Shown here in pieces: positions 25,433 through 33,418 of a stretch of DNA of 64,000 nucleotides. The notes beneath the pieces were generated by a model. The model saw only the letters and a list, made by a program, of their open reading frames with translations, searched no databases and was not told the origin of the DNA. Within the stretch, counting starts at the first letter, position 1. The number at the start of each line of letters is the position of its first letter. A program made the translations under genes and the position numbers. Source of the stretch: Pseudacidovorax sp. NFM-22 (GTDB lineage: Bacteria > Pseudomonadota > Gammaproteobacteria > Burkholderiales > Burkholderiaceae_C); NCBI RefSeq assembly GCF_021401245.1, contig NZ_JACBFY010000006.1:62001-126000 (forward strand), read 5' to 3'.

Positions 25433-26392
25433 ATGACCCTCGACACCCGACCCCGCATCCTCCAGAACGGCCCGCTGCTCCCGCAGCTCGAACAGGCGCT
25501 GGCCGCCACCTACCGGCTCACGCTGCTGCAGGCCCAGCCCGACCCGGCGGCCTTCCTGGCAGCGGAGGGCGCGCAGTTCGACGGTATCGCCTGCACGGCG
25601 CGCATCGGTGCGCCGCGGGCGCTGATCGATGGGCTGCCCTCGCTGCGCGTCATCTCCAACTTCGGCGTGGGCTTCGAGACCATCGACGTCGAGCGGGCCC
25701 GCGAGCGCGGCATCGCAGTGGGCTACACGCCCGACGTGCTCAACGACTGCGTGGCCGACACGGCCTTCGGCCTGGTGATGGACGTGGCGCGCCGCTTCAG
25801 CGCGGCCGACCGCTTCACCCGCCGGGGCGACTGGCTGCGCGGGCAGTTTCCGCTCAGCCACCGCGTCAGCGGCAAGCGCCTGGGCATCGTGGGCCTGGGC
25901 CGCATCGGCCGTGTCATCGCCCGGCGTGCCAGCGGCTTCGACATGGACGTGCGCTACCACAACCGCCGGACGGTGGACGACGTGCCCTACGGTTACGAGC
26001 CCACGCTGGAGGGTCTGGCGCGTTGGGCGGACTTCCTGGTCGTGGCCAGTGCCGGCGGGCCCGCCACGCGCGGATTGATCTCGGCCGCGGTGCTCGATGC
26101 GCTGGGGCCGCAGGGCTTCCTCGTCAATGTGTCGCGCGGCACCGTGGTCGACCAGGCGGCGCTGGTTCAGGCCCTGCAGCAGGGCCGCATCGCCGGCGCC
26201 GGGCTCGACGTCTTCGAGCAGGAGCCCCAGGTGCCCGAGGCCCTGTTCGCCATGGACAACGTGGTGCTGCTGCCCCACGTGGCCAGCAATACGCACGAGA
26301 CCCGCCAGGCCATGGCCGACCTCGTGATGGACAACCTGGCCAGCTACTTCGCCACCGGCCGCGTCCGCGTGCCGGTGCCGGGCTCGGCCTGA
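25433..26392 (+). CDS. D-isomer-specific 2-hydroxyacid dehydrogenase
   Basis: A 319-aa NAD(P)-dependent reductase of the glyoxylate/hydroxypyruvate reductase (GhrB-like) group. The nucleotide motif GIVGLGRIG is at 151-159. Substrate and catalytic residues are visible as Arg in VSRGTVVD, Glu in EQEPQVPE and His in LLPHVAS. N-terminal substrate loop ISNFGVGFETID is standard. It reduces a 2-oxo acid such as glyoxylate or hydroxypyruvate, or oxidises a 2-hydroxy acid that enters the pathway. Its position inside the dehydratase/aldolase operon suggests it handles a C2-C3 product. Confidence 0.85.
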   Translation: MTLDTRPRILQNGPLLPQLEQALAATYRLTLLQAQPDPAAFLAAEGAQFDGIACTARIGAPRALIDGLPSLRVISNFGVGFETIDVERARERGIAVGYTPDVLNDCVADTAFGLVMDVARRFSAADRFTRRGDWLRGQFPLSHRVSGKRLGIVGLGRIGRVIARRASGFDMDVRYHNRRTVDDVPYGYEPTLEGLARWADFLVVASAGGPATRGLISAAVLDALGPQGFLVNVSRGTVVDQAALVQALQQGRIAGAGLDVFEQEPQVPEALFAMDNVVLLPHVASNTHETRQAMADLVMDNLASYFATGRVRVPVPGSA

Positions 26393-26439
26393 CTCAAGCA
26401 GCCTTCGACGAATCCACAGACCAACGAGGAGCAGATCCC

Positions 26440-27441
26440 ATGGAGACAAGACCTTTCCTTCGGCGCCGCGGCGCCCTGCTGGCGGCCACGGCCACGGCCA
26501 CGGCCCTGGCCGTCCTGGCGCCATGGGGCGCGCTGGCGCAGCCGGCCTGGCCGGTGCGGCCGGTCACGCTGATCGTGCCTTTTTCGCCCGGCGGCGGCAC
26601 CGACATCGCGGCGCGCCTGCTGGCCACGCGGCTCAGTGCCAAGCTGGGCCAGTCGGTGGTGGTGGAGAACCGCGCCGGTGCCGGCGGCCTGGTGGGCGCC
26701 GACCTGGTCGCCAAGGCCAAGCCCGACGGCTACACGCTCTTCTTCGGCAACGTGGGCACGCAGTCCATCAACCCCTGGCTCTACAAGATGCCCTACGACC
26801 CGGACAAGGCCTTCGCACCGGTGTCGCTGTTCGCCGAGCTGCCCTTCGCCTTCGTCATCAACACCGCGCTGCCGGCGCGCACGCCCAAGGAGCTGGTGGC
26901 ACTGGCCAAGGCCGCGCCGGGCAAGTACACCTTCGCCAGCTCGGGCAACGGCGGATCGCCGCACCTCACGGGCGAGATCTTCCAGCAGGCCACGGGCATC
27001 GAGCTGCGGCATGTGCCCTACAAGGGCGGCGGGCCGGCCATGGCGGACCTGATCGCCGGCCATGTGGACATGCTCTTCGCCTCGGTGCTGGAGACCTCGG
27101 GCTACGTCAAGGCCGGCAAGCTGCGCGCGCTGGCCGTGACCAGCGCCCAGCGCTCGCCCGCCATGCCCGACGTGCCGACGCTTGCCGAACTGGGCGTGCC
27201 GAATGCCGAGTCCGGCTCGTGGACGGCCGTGATGGCGCCGGCCGGCACGCCGCCGGCCATCGTCGAGCGGCTCTCCACGGCCGTGCAGGAGGTGGCCCGC
27301 ATGCCCGAGGTGAAGGAGGCGCTGATCGCGCAGGGCGCCACGCCGCGCGGCAGCACCGCGGCCGAGCTGCAGCAGGTGATCGATGCCGACAAGGCCCGCT
27401 ACGGCCAGGTGATCAAGACGCGGGGCGTGCGCATCGACTGA
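26440..27441 (+). CDS. Bug-family periplasmic receptor (3 of 3)
   Basis: A 333-aa receptor with a long Ala/Thr-rich signal peptide (RRRGALLAATATATALAVLA) that contains a short in-frame GGCCAC repeat; cleavage is expected near ALAQP. Core motifs: VTLIVPFSPGGGTDIAARLL, VVVENRAGAGGLVGAD, HVPYKGGGPAMADLIAG. ATG 26440 follows CGAGGAGCAG. Last gene of the rightward operon and convergent with the NlpC/P60 lipoprotein, with 43 bp between the stops and no clear terminator. Confidence 0.9.
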   Translation: METRPFLRRRGALLAATATATALAVLAPWGALAQPAWPVRPVTLIVPFSPGGGTDIAARLLATRLSAKLGQSVVVENRAGAGGLVGADLVAKAKPDGYTLFFGNVGTQSINPWLYKMPYDPDKAFAPVSLFAELPFAFVINTALPARTPKELVALAKAAPGKYTFASSGNGGSPHLTGEIFQQATGIELRHVPYKGGGPAMADLIAGHVDMLFASVLETSGYVKAGKLRALAVTSAQRSPAMPDVPTLAELGVPNAESGSWTAVMAPAGTPPAIVERLSTAVQEVARMPEVKEALIAQGATPRGSTAAELQQVIDADKARYGQVIKTRGVRID

Positions 27442-27484
27442 GGCCGATGCCGCGCGCGGCCGGGCTGCCGTGGTGCGCGACGAG

Positions 27485-28024
27485 TCAGGGCCGCCGGGCG
27501 CTCACCGGCTGCTTGGCCCAGTACACGCCGGCAAGTTGATCCAGCCGCACCGTGCCGCCGGTCGACGGCGCGTGCACGAAGCGCCCGCCGCCCACGTAGA
27601 TGCCGGCGTGCGTGGGCCGGCCGCGACCGAAGAGCACGAGGTCACCTGTGCGGAGCGCGTCGACGCGCACCGGCTCGCCGAACTCGTCCAGCTGCGCCAC
27701 GGTGCGCGGTGGAACGAGGCCGGCGCGGGTGCGGTAGACATAGCCGATCAGCCCGCTGCAATCGAAGCCGCCGTCGGGCGTGTTGCCGCCATAGCGGTAG
27801 GGTGTGCCGACCAGGCCCAGGGCGTGGATGGCGATGTCGCTGGCCTGGTCGGGTGTGAGCGCGGGATAGTTGAAGCGGTCGGGCCGCGGTGGCGCGCTGC
27901 CGCAGCCTGCCAGCAGCAGGCCCTGTACAAGCATCGCCGAGAGGAAGAGTCGCTTGCCGGGCGTCACGGCCGCGATTCTGGCGCAGGCCGCTGCCCGCGC
28001 ACCGACGGCCGACCCTGCTGCCAT
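27485..28024 (-). CDS. NlpC/P60 (C40) cell-wall peptidase, lipoprotein
   Basis: A 179-aa envelope peptidase. The basic n-region and hydrophobic segment RLFLSAMLVQGLLLAGC end in a lipobox with Cys41. The NlpC/P60 domain has catalytic Cys89 in FDCSGLIGYVY and His139 in RPTHAGIYVGGG. Such enzymes cleave the gamma-D-Glu to diamino acid bond in peptidoglycan stems. It starts at ATG 28024, sharing one base with the stop of the upstream DUF2272 gene (TGATG), so the two are translationally coupled; an ATG 9 bp earlier is also possible. Confidence 0.85.
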   Translation of the reverse strand: MAAGSAVGARAAACARIAAVTPGKRLFLSAMLVQGLLLAGCGSAPPRPDRFNYPALTPDQASDIAIHALGLVGTPYRYGGNTPDGGFDCSGLIGYVYRTRAGLVPPRTVAQLDEFGEPVRVDALRTGDLVLFGRGRPTHAGIYVGGGRFVHAPSTGGTVRLDQLAGVYWAKQPVSARRP

Positions 28025-29073
28025 CAGCGCCATTGCAGCAGCAGCACCCACGGTGCGGTGTTCATGTGACGGTCGGTGCAACCGCTGCAGCCAGGCTGGT
28101 AGCTCGCATCCAGAAGTCGGGTGCCCGGCGCGAAGGCCAGGCGCCGACCAGTGACGCCCTCGAGCACATTGCCGCCGACGGTGTCGAGGCCGCCGTCGTC
28201 CACCTGCACGACCACGTCGCAATGCATGGGCAGGCCGCTGCCGGTGGCGCGGCGGCGCTCCAGCGCTTCGCCCAGTTCGTCCAGCGTCACGAGGTCGCGG
28301 CTGGCGGCGCGGGCATGGCACACCAGGTCGCCCACGCGGGGCGTGGTGGTGCGCAGGTCGCAGGCCCGCATCGCGCCCGCGGACGGGGCGCCGGCGCTTT
28401 CCTGCAGGCGGGTGTGCCAGGCCTCGGCCGCATAGTCGGCATGGGCCTCGGAGAAGATGAACTCGCCCGGCTGCAGGCCGGCCTCGCGCGCGACCCAGCT
28501 GACGAAGGCGGCGGACCAGGGCGTGTCGATCACGGCGACGCGGGCCAGTGCCACGGCGATGGCGCGGCGCTCGTCGCTCTGCAGTCCGACGCCCGTGCCG
28601 ACGCCCAAGCCCTGCAGCAGGTCGGCAGAGGCCATCTGCAGCGCCTGTTCCAGCAGTTCGCGTTGCGCCGGGCGCAGGGCGCCGAAGCGCACGGCCGAGG
28701 GCCAGTGGGCCCGCTCGGCCTCGTCGACGGCGGACCAGTAGCGCATCACGCGCTGCCAGGGCGCGGGCCGGGCGAAGGCGCCGCGCTCCTCGGCTTCCGC
28801 GGCGCCGCTGCGGATCAGGCGGCCTTCGGCATCCAGCTGCGCGCCGCCCCAGGCGGCGTGCTCGGCCTGCGCGATGCGGGCCATGGCGAGGGCGCGCGGC
28901 GGCGAAGGCTGGCCGCTCGTGGCCGCGCAGCGTTCAGGTGGGGACGATGCCGCCGCCCTGTCGCTGGCGGCGGCGCAGGGCAGGCTGGCGATCAGCACAA
29001 GGCCGGCGACGAGACGGGCCTGCGCCCAGGTGCGCAAGCGGGATCGCGGCGCGGCGAGAGCCGATGGAGACAT
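28024..29073 (-). CDS. DUF2272 exported protein
   Basis: A 349-aa protein with an N-terminal signal segment (ARLVAGLVLIASLPCAAAS) and the DUF2272 domain in the C-terminal half. DUF2272 resembles CHAP/NlpC amidases; its DTPWSAAFVSWVAREAG stretch aligns by eye with the catalytic-Cys helix of CHAP enzymes, but with Ser instead of Cys, while MHCDVVVQV carries a His. Whether it is catalytic is therefore unclear. It is coupled to the NlpC/P60 lipoprotein and both probably act on the cell wall. Start at ATG 29073, immediately before the signal; a heptamer repeat sits 21-55 bp upstream. Confidence 0.75.
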   Translation of the reverse strand: MSPSALAAPRSRLRTWAQARLVAGLVLIASLPCAAASDRAAASSPPERCAATSGQPSPPRALAMARIAQAEHAAWGGAQLDAEGRLIRSGAAEAEERGAFARPAPWQRVMRYWSAVDEAERAHWPSAVRFGALRPAQRELLEQALQMASADLLQGLGVGTGVGLQSDERRAIAVALARVAVIDTPWSAAFVSWVAREAGLQPGEFIFSEAHADYAAEAWHTRLQESAGAPSAGAMRACDLRTTTPRVGDLVCHARAASRDLVTLDELGEALERRRATGSGLPMHCDVVVQVDDGGLDTVGGNVLEGVTGRRLAFAPGTRLLDASYQPGCSGCTDRHMNTAPWVLLLQWR

Positions 29074-29093
29074 GGCGCGCGAGCATACGCTGC

Positions 29094-29128
29094 GCGGGTT
29101 GCGGGTTGCGGGTTGCGGGTTGCGGGAT
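29094..29128. repeat. Heptanucleotide repeat upstream of the DUF2272 gene
   Basis: Four exact GCGGGTT units (29094-29121) and a fifth, GCGGGAT (29122-29128), lie 21-55 bp upstream of the leftward DUF2272 start. Unit-number change would alter promoter or leader spacing of the peptidase pair. Confidence 0.9.
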
Positions 29129-29344
29129 GCGTCAGTGCGCGCGGCGCAGGCGATGTCGCACCGGCGTTGCGCGAAGCGGGGCTTGGCCCTCCTGTATCGT
29201 CCATCCGAGACGTCGGCCAGCGCTTGAACGGCACATGGACTTGGAACACCGTCGCGCAGCCGTCGTCCCGTGGATTCCGGCCACGGCGCATCGCGGTTGA
29301 GCCGGACCCTTTCTTTTCCTTCCTTCCAAATCCAGGAGCACCGA

Positions 29345-29758
29345 ATGACCGTCACCGTTCGCCGCAACGGCAGCAGCGGCACTGCCCACACGCTGCAGAT
29401 CCGCGGCCATGCCATCACCGTCGACGCCTCGATCGCAGGCGGCGGCACCGATGCCGGCCCCGAGCCGCACGACCTCTACGACGCCGCGCTGGCCGCCTGC
29501 AAGGCGCTCACGATGCTGCTGTACGCACAGCGGCGCGGCATCCCGGTCGAGGACATCCAGGTCGACGTCGACCGCGACGCCAGCCAGGAGCGGCAGGGCA
29601 TCTACCGGCTGTCGGCCCGGCTGCAGGTGGGCGGCGCGCTCAGCGATGCCCAGCGCGACGAGTTGCTGCGCGTGGCCGGCAAATGCCCGGTGCACAAGCT
29701 CATGACGGAAGTGAAGGCCGAGATCGAGACAGGCTGGGCGGACGGCCCGGCTGCCTAG
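29345..29758 (+). CDS. OsmC-family peroxidase
   Basis: A 137-aa OsmC/Ohr-fold protein, which reduces organic hydroperoxides by a redox-active cysteine pair. The cysteines are Cys52 (LAACKALTML) and Cys114 (AGKCPVHKLM), both in the expected family contexts, and PHDLYDAALAACK is the usual helix. ATG 29345 is preceded by CAGGAGCACCGA; an earlier in-frame start lacks one. It stands alone, divergent from the DUF2272 gene. Membership of the OsmC rather than Ohr subgroup is likely but not certain. Confidence 0.88.
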   Translation: MTVTVRRNGSSGTAHTLQIRGHAITVDASIAGGGTDAGPEPHDLYDAALAACKALTMLLYAQRRGIPVEDIQVDVDRDASQERQGIYRLSARLQVGGALSDAQRDELLRVAGKCPVHKLMTEVKAEIETGWADGPAA

Positions 29759-29862
29759 GGCCGGCCGACCTTGGGCAAAGGGCCGTTTCCCTTCGGGCTG
29801 CGCCGCGCCTGCTCCTGTCCCATCGCGAAGCGGCGCGGCCCCCGTTCATCGCGCCGACAACC

Positions 29863-30276
29863 CTAGCCCGGCATGCGCTCGAAGGCCGTGAGCGACGGAT
29901 CCACGCGGTCCCAGGTCAGGCCGCGCACGCGGTAGGTCACCACCTGCGGCGCAAAGCGCGCCGGTTCGTCCAGGCTGCCGGCGGGCACGGCGACCAGATC
30001 GGGCATGGCGGTGAAGCGCAGGGCCACCGATGTGCCGCACACCGGGCAGAAGGCGTGGATCTTGGTGTTTCCGCTGTCGCCCACTGTCTCCCAGTGCCGC
30101 AGTTCGCCGGTCAAGGCCAGCTCGGCGCTCGACGCGAAGGTCAGCCAGGAGCCATGGCCTGTACCGCTGCGGCGCTGGCAATCCCGGCACTGGCAGTGGT
30201 TCTGGAACACAGGCGCATGCGGCGTGCTGTAACGCACCGCGCCGCATGCACATCCGCCGGTGAAGGGCAGGTTCAT
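29863..30276 (-). CDS. GFA-family (CENP-V/GFA fold) zinc protein
   Basis: A 137-aa protein of the glutathione-dependent formaldehyde-activating family. Zinc cysteines are visible as Cys9 and Cys11 (GCACGAV), Cys28/30/33 (HCQCRDC) and Cys77/80 (FCPVCG). Most members are not proven formaldehyde enzymes, so function stays at the level of a zinc-binding, perhaps glutathione-adduct, enzyme. It is the last gene of the ArsR-SRPBCC-GFA unit, 12 bp after the SRPBCC stop. Confidence 0.85.
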   Translation of the reverse strand: MNLPFTGGCACGAVRYSTPHAPVFQNHCQCRDCQRRSGTGHGSWLTFASSAELALTGELRHWETVGDSGNTKIHAFCPVCGTSVALRFTAMPDLVAVPAGSLDEPARFAPQVVTYRVRGLTWDRVDPSLTAFERMPG

Positions 30277-30288
30277 GGCGGTGCCTGT

Positions 30289-30747
30289 TCAGGCCTGCGT
30301 GGGCTTGGCGAAGACGTCGATGCCTTCGCCGGTCTCGAGCAGGGACTTGAGGCTGGACAGCACGATCGGCCAGCCCTTCTGGATGCCGTTGGCCATGCCG
30401 CTGCCGGCCTCCAGCTCGTCGTGGGTCACGGTCAGCCGCACCATGCCCTGGTACTCGACGATGTCGAAGCTCACGCGGCTGCGGCTCGCCGGATCGCTGG
30501 CCTGCGAGGCATTGGCCCAGGTGATGACCAACCGGGTCGGCGGGGAGATTTCGAGCACCTCGCCCACCAGCTCGACGGTGCGCGCATCGTTGGCGCGCAC
30601 ATGCTGCCAGGGCGACCCGGGCCGCCAGTCGGAGATGTTCTCGTGGCCCCAGTAGCGCAGCGAGACGTCGGGCTGGGTGATGGCCTCGAACACCTTCTCG
30701 GGTGTCGCTCGGATGTAGGTCACGTAGACGAAACAGGTCTTGCTCAT
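30289..30747 (-). CDS. SRPBCC (AHSA1-like) domain protein
   Basis: A 152-aa START-like cavity protein: the START motif TYIRATPEKVFEAITQPD at the N-terminus, RYWGHENISDWRPGSPW in the middle, and a C-terminal helix GWPIVLSSLKSLLETG. Such proteins bind hydrophobic ligands and are commonly paired with an ArsR regulator, as here. ATG 30747 was chosen because AAGGAG lies 7 nt upstream (30755-30760). A GTG two codons earlier overlaps the regulator stop and is less likely. Confidence 0.85.
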   Translation of the reverse strand: MSKTCFVYVTYIRATPEKVFEAITQPDVSLRYWGHENISDWRPGSPWQHVRANDARTVELVGEVLEISPPTRLVITWANASQASDPASRSRVSFDIVEYQGMVRLTVTHDELEAGSGMANGIQKGWPIVLSSLKSLLETGEGIDVFAKPTQA

Positions 30748-30749
30748 CC

Positions 30750-31064
30750 TCACTCTCCTTCCAGTTGCTTCTTCAGGTCATGCAGCAGGCCGAGGCGCTG
30801 GCGCTCGAACTTCCGTACCCAGCGTTCGTAGACCTCGTGCAGCGGCACCGGGTTGATGAAGTGCAGCTTCTCGCGGCCGCGCCAGACGGTCGTCACCAGC
30901 TGTGCGGCTTCGAGGATGCCGAGGTGCTGCGTGGTCGACTGGCGCGCCATGTCGAGGTGTTCGCAAAGTTCGCCCAGCGTCTGCCCGTTGTTCTCGTACA
31001 GCAGGTCCAGCAGCTTCCTGCGCGTCGGGTCGGCCAGGGCCTTGAAAACCTTGTCTTCATCCAT
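30750..31064 (-). CDS. ArsR-family regulator (SRPBCC-associated)
   Basis: A 104-aa winged-helix repressor. DPTRRKLLDLLYENNGQTLG is helix 1-2, and HLDMARQSTTQHLGILEAA is the recognition helix pair. It lacks the cysteine pairs of metal-sensing ArsR proteins, and belongs to the group encoded with SRPBCC proteins, probably sensing an organic effector. ATG 31064 precedes the first conserved residue; upstream codons run through the promoter. A well-formed promoter with internal palindrome lies just upstream, which suggests autoregulation of the three-gene operon. Confidence 0.88.
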   Translation of the reverse strand: MDEDKVFKALADPTRRKLLDLLYENNGQTLGELCEHLDMARQSTTQHLGILEAAQLVTTVWRGREKLHFINPVPLHEVYERWVRKFERQRLGLLHDLKKQLEGE

Positions 31065-31086
31065 TCGTTCTTGGGTGTGCGAGCCA

Positions 31087-31114
31087 ATTATGCAGGCAGA
31101 TGCCTGCATGTCAA
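31087..31114 (-). promoter_or_regulatory. arsR-operon promoter with operator in the spacer
   Basis: On the minus strand a perfect -35 TTGACA (31109-31114) and a -10 CATAAT (31087-31092) are 16 bp apart. The spacer is occupied by the inverted repeat ATGCAGGCAGATGCCTGCAT (31090-31109; 9-bp arms, 2-bp centre). Transcription would start near 31080, 16 nt before the ATG at 31064. The rest of the 322-bp gap to 31386 holds the SnoaL-gene promoter. Confidence 0.75.
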
Positions 31115-31279
31115 TCCGATCGAGGCGATGCGCTGACTGCACGCCGGGCAAAGCGGCGGTCAGCCGCGGCCGGCCGCATCAACTGCGATGAGCCCATCCA
31201 ATGGCCGCTCGTCGAGCGTTGGAAGGTCTTATCGAATGGTGTGGCGGAGTCTTCCCCTTGGCGGGTGAACGCGGCGCAA

Positions 31280-31324
31280 TTGTGTCCGGCGGCACCTGCG
31301 GGCAGAATATGACCGGTCGTCTTA
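31280..31324 (+). promoter_or_regulatory. SnoaL-gene promoter with TetR-type operator
   Basis: A TTGTGT (31280-31285) and CAGAAT (31303-31308) pair has 17-bp spacing. Overlapping the -10 and start region is AATATGACCGGTCGTCTTA (31306-31324), centred on the palindrome GACCGGTC. The same 19-mer with a single change occurs in reverse orientation at 33507-33525 beside the tetR gene, so both are probably bound by that regulator. Confidence 0.65.
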
Positions 31325-31386
31325 AGTCGACTCCGCCTCGTATCCGTGGCCCTTTCCGGGGCCACTCCCCCTGAACTGGAGCCTCC

Positions 31387-31758
31387 ATGAACAACAAGGA
31401 ACTGGTCCTCGCCGCCATGACGCGGCTGTTCGGCCAACGCGATCTCAGTGCCCTCGACGCCTATTGGGACTCGGGCTATGTGCAGCACAACCCGCGCATG
31501 CCCAACGGCCTGGCCTTCTTCCGGCAGGTCATCCCCAGCCTGCCGGCGGACTTCCGCTACGAGCCCGGCCTGGTGCTGGACGACGGCGAGTTCGTGTCCA
31601 TCCACGGCCGCTACGTCAACTGGAGCGGCAAGACCATGATCGGCGTGGACATCTTTCGCGTGAAGGACGGCCGACTCGTCGAGCACTGGGACGTGATCCA
31701 GGAAGAGGTGCCCGCTGCGCAGACGCTGAGCGGCAACGCGATGTTCCCGATCGCCTGA
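31387..31758 (+). CDS. SnoaL-like / NTF2-fold protein
   Basis: A 123-aa alpha+beta-barrel protein of the SnoaL/NTF2-like type (LFGQRDLSALDAYWDSGYVQHNP at the start, VDIFRVKDGRLVEHWDVIQE near the end). Such proteins are often small-molecule isomerases, cyclases or of unknown function. Preceded by TGGAG 7 nt before the ATG. It is convergent with the cardiolipin-synthase-like gene and has a TetR-type operator in its promoter, so it belongs to a small repressor-controlled unit, perhaps a response to a toxic electrophile; the latter is only a guess. Confidence 0.8.
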   Translation: MNNKELVLAAMTRLFGQRDLSALDAYWDSGYVQHNPRMPNGLAFFRQVIPSLPADFRYEPGLVLDDGEFVSIHGRYVNWSGKTMIGVDIFRVKDGRLVEHWDVIQEEVPAAQTLSGNAMFPIA

Positions 31759-31763
31759 CGAGC

Positions 31764-31799
31764 GGCGTTCCGGCACCCCGCGCTGGGTACCGGAACGCC
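31764..31799. terminator. Bidirectional hairpin between SnoaL-like and PLD genes
   Basis: GGCGTTCCGG (31764-31773) pairs perfectly with CCGGAACGCC (31790-31799). A further ACCC/GGGT pairing (31775-31778, 31785-31788) extends it inward. It sits between two convergent stops, as a two-way terminator would, though a T-run is lacking on either side. Confidence 0.5.
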
Positions 31800-31834
31800 T
31801 CGGTCCGGCACATGGCGCCGGGCCGAGCTGGCTC

Positions 31835-33418
31835 CTACAGGAGCTTCTCGCTGATCAGCCGCGAGAAGAAGAAGATCTTCAGGCGGGTGGCCAGGTCTAC
31901 ACCCGGTTCGTCGTCGTAGACCCGGGCCTGGCCGTCGCGGGTCTCGACCCACTGCACATGTTGATCGTCAGTCGACAGCCGCAACTGGTAGCTGCCGAGG
32001 CGCCGGAGCGTATCGATCAGCTGGATCACGTCCTCAGCCAGCGCGGGCGAATCCACCAGCAGGCCGACCTCGGTGTTCAGGCGGGATGAACGGAAGTCCA
32101 TGTTCATCGAGCCCACGAAGGTGATGCGGCGATCGATGACGAAGCCCTTGACGTGCATGCGCCCGGCGCTGGAGCCGCCCGGCCGGTGCGCGGCGGCTTC
32201 CCGGTCGAGCACCTTGGGGCTGATCTCCACCACCTGCACGCCTTCGCGCAGCAGCATGGGGCGGTAGCGCGCGAAGGCCGCGCTGACGAAGGACTCGTCG
32301 GTTGCCGCGAGCGAGTTGGTCACCAGCGTGATGGCCACGCCCTTGCGCCGGCCCTCGCGGATCGCGGCCATGCCGCGCTCGCCCGGCACGAAGTAGGGCG
32401 AGACCAGCAGCAGCTCGCGCTGAGTGCGCAGGATGGCTGTCAGCGTCTGCTGGGTCACGGTGTGCGGGTCGTCGCCGTCCTCGGCCCGACCGGCGGCCTT
32501 CTCGGGGTCGTCGACCAGGACCTGCACGGTGCCGCGCAGCATCTTCATGGGGGGATGCATCAGGGCCGCGGAAACGGGGCCATAGCCGAGCAGGTCCTGC
32601 GCGGCAGCAGGCAGCGGCGGCAGCGTGTCGTGCGACCGGGCGGTCGCGGCGTCGAAGCGCGCCTGCCGCGCGGCTGGCGGCTCGTCGGAGGGCAGCAGGC
32701 GGGCCAGGGCATGGACGCGCGGACTGTTCCAGTAGGCGTCGAAGCCGGTCGCCAACGTGGGCACCGCGGCGCCGGTCAGCAGCAGGTCGAAATCCGCGAA
32801 GTTGCCACTGGCGTGCTGCAGGAAATACTCGTCCGCCATGTTGCGCCCACCCACCACGGCCAGCACGCCGTCCGCCACCAGCAGCTTGTTGTGCATGCGC
32901 CGGTTGAGGCGCGAGATGTCGAGCAGCGACAGCCCCCATCGTGTCGTGTCGAGCCGCCGCCCCGCGGGGAAGGGATTGAACAGCCGCACTTCCACATTCG
33001 GCGTGGCTTCGAAGTCGGCGAGCAGTTCCTGCGTGTCGGCGGTGTAGAGGTCATCGACCAGCACACGCACACGCACACCGCGCAGCGCCGCATCGCGCAG
33101 GGCGCGCAGGAAGTGACGCCCGACGCCGTCGGACTGAAGGAGGTAATACTGCACGTCGATGCTCCGCTGGGCCCGGGCGATCAGGGCCAGGCGCGCATCG
33201 AGGGCATAGGCGCTCAGTGCCAGCGGACGGAAGGCCGACTCCTGCGGCCCCAGTCCGGGTTGCGCCGCGGCGCGCGAAAGAAAGTCCTCCGGCGACGCAG
33301 GCATCGCCGCGACGGGTGGGTTGTGCGACGGCGCCAGCGCCACGCAGCCCTGCAGGAAGGCCAGCAGCGCCACGCTCGCCAACGCCGACCACCAGCGCAC
33401 GCCAGCGAACATGTTCAT
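31835..33418 (-). CDS. Cardiolipin-synthase-like phospholipase D family lipoprotein
   Basis: A 527-aa PLD-superfamily protein with both HKD motifs: His176-Lys178-Asp183 (MHNKLLVAD) and His422-Lys424-Asp429 (MHVKGFVID). Together they form one active site, as in ClsC (YmdC)-type enzymes that make cardiolipin from phosphatidylglycerol and phosphatidylethanolamine. The signal segment ends in a lipobox FLQGC (Cys25), so the protein is probably membrane-anchored in the envelope. AAGGAGATCACCG precedes the ATG. It is divergent from a tetR gene, and a TetR-type operator lies between them. Confidence 0.88.
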   Translation of the reverse strand: MNMFAGVRWWSALASVALLAFLQGCVALAPSHNPPVAAMPASPEDFLSRAAAQPGLGPQESAFRPLALSAYALDARLALIARAQRSIDVQYYLLQSDGVGRHFLRALRDAALRGVRVRVLVDDLYTADTQELLADFEATPNVEVRLFNPFPAGRRLDTTRWGLSLLDISRLNRRMHNKLLVADGVLAVVGGRNMADEYFLQHASGNFADFDLLLTGAAVPTLATGFDAYWNSPRVHALARLLPSDEPPAARQARFDAATARSHDTLPPLPAAAQDLLGYGPVSAALMHPPMKMLRGTVQVLVDDPEKAAGRAEDGDDPHTVTQQTLTAILRTQRELLLVSPYFVPGERGMAAIREGRRKGVAITLVTNSLAATDESFVSAAFARYRPMLLREGVQVVEISPKVLDREAAAHRPGGSSAGRMHVKGFVIDRRITFVGSMNMDFRSSRLNTEVGLLVDSPALAEDVIQLIDTLRRLGSYQLRLSTDDQHVQWVETRDGQARVYDDEPGVDLATRLKIFFFSRLISEKLL

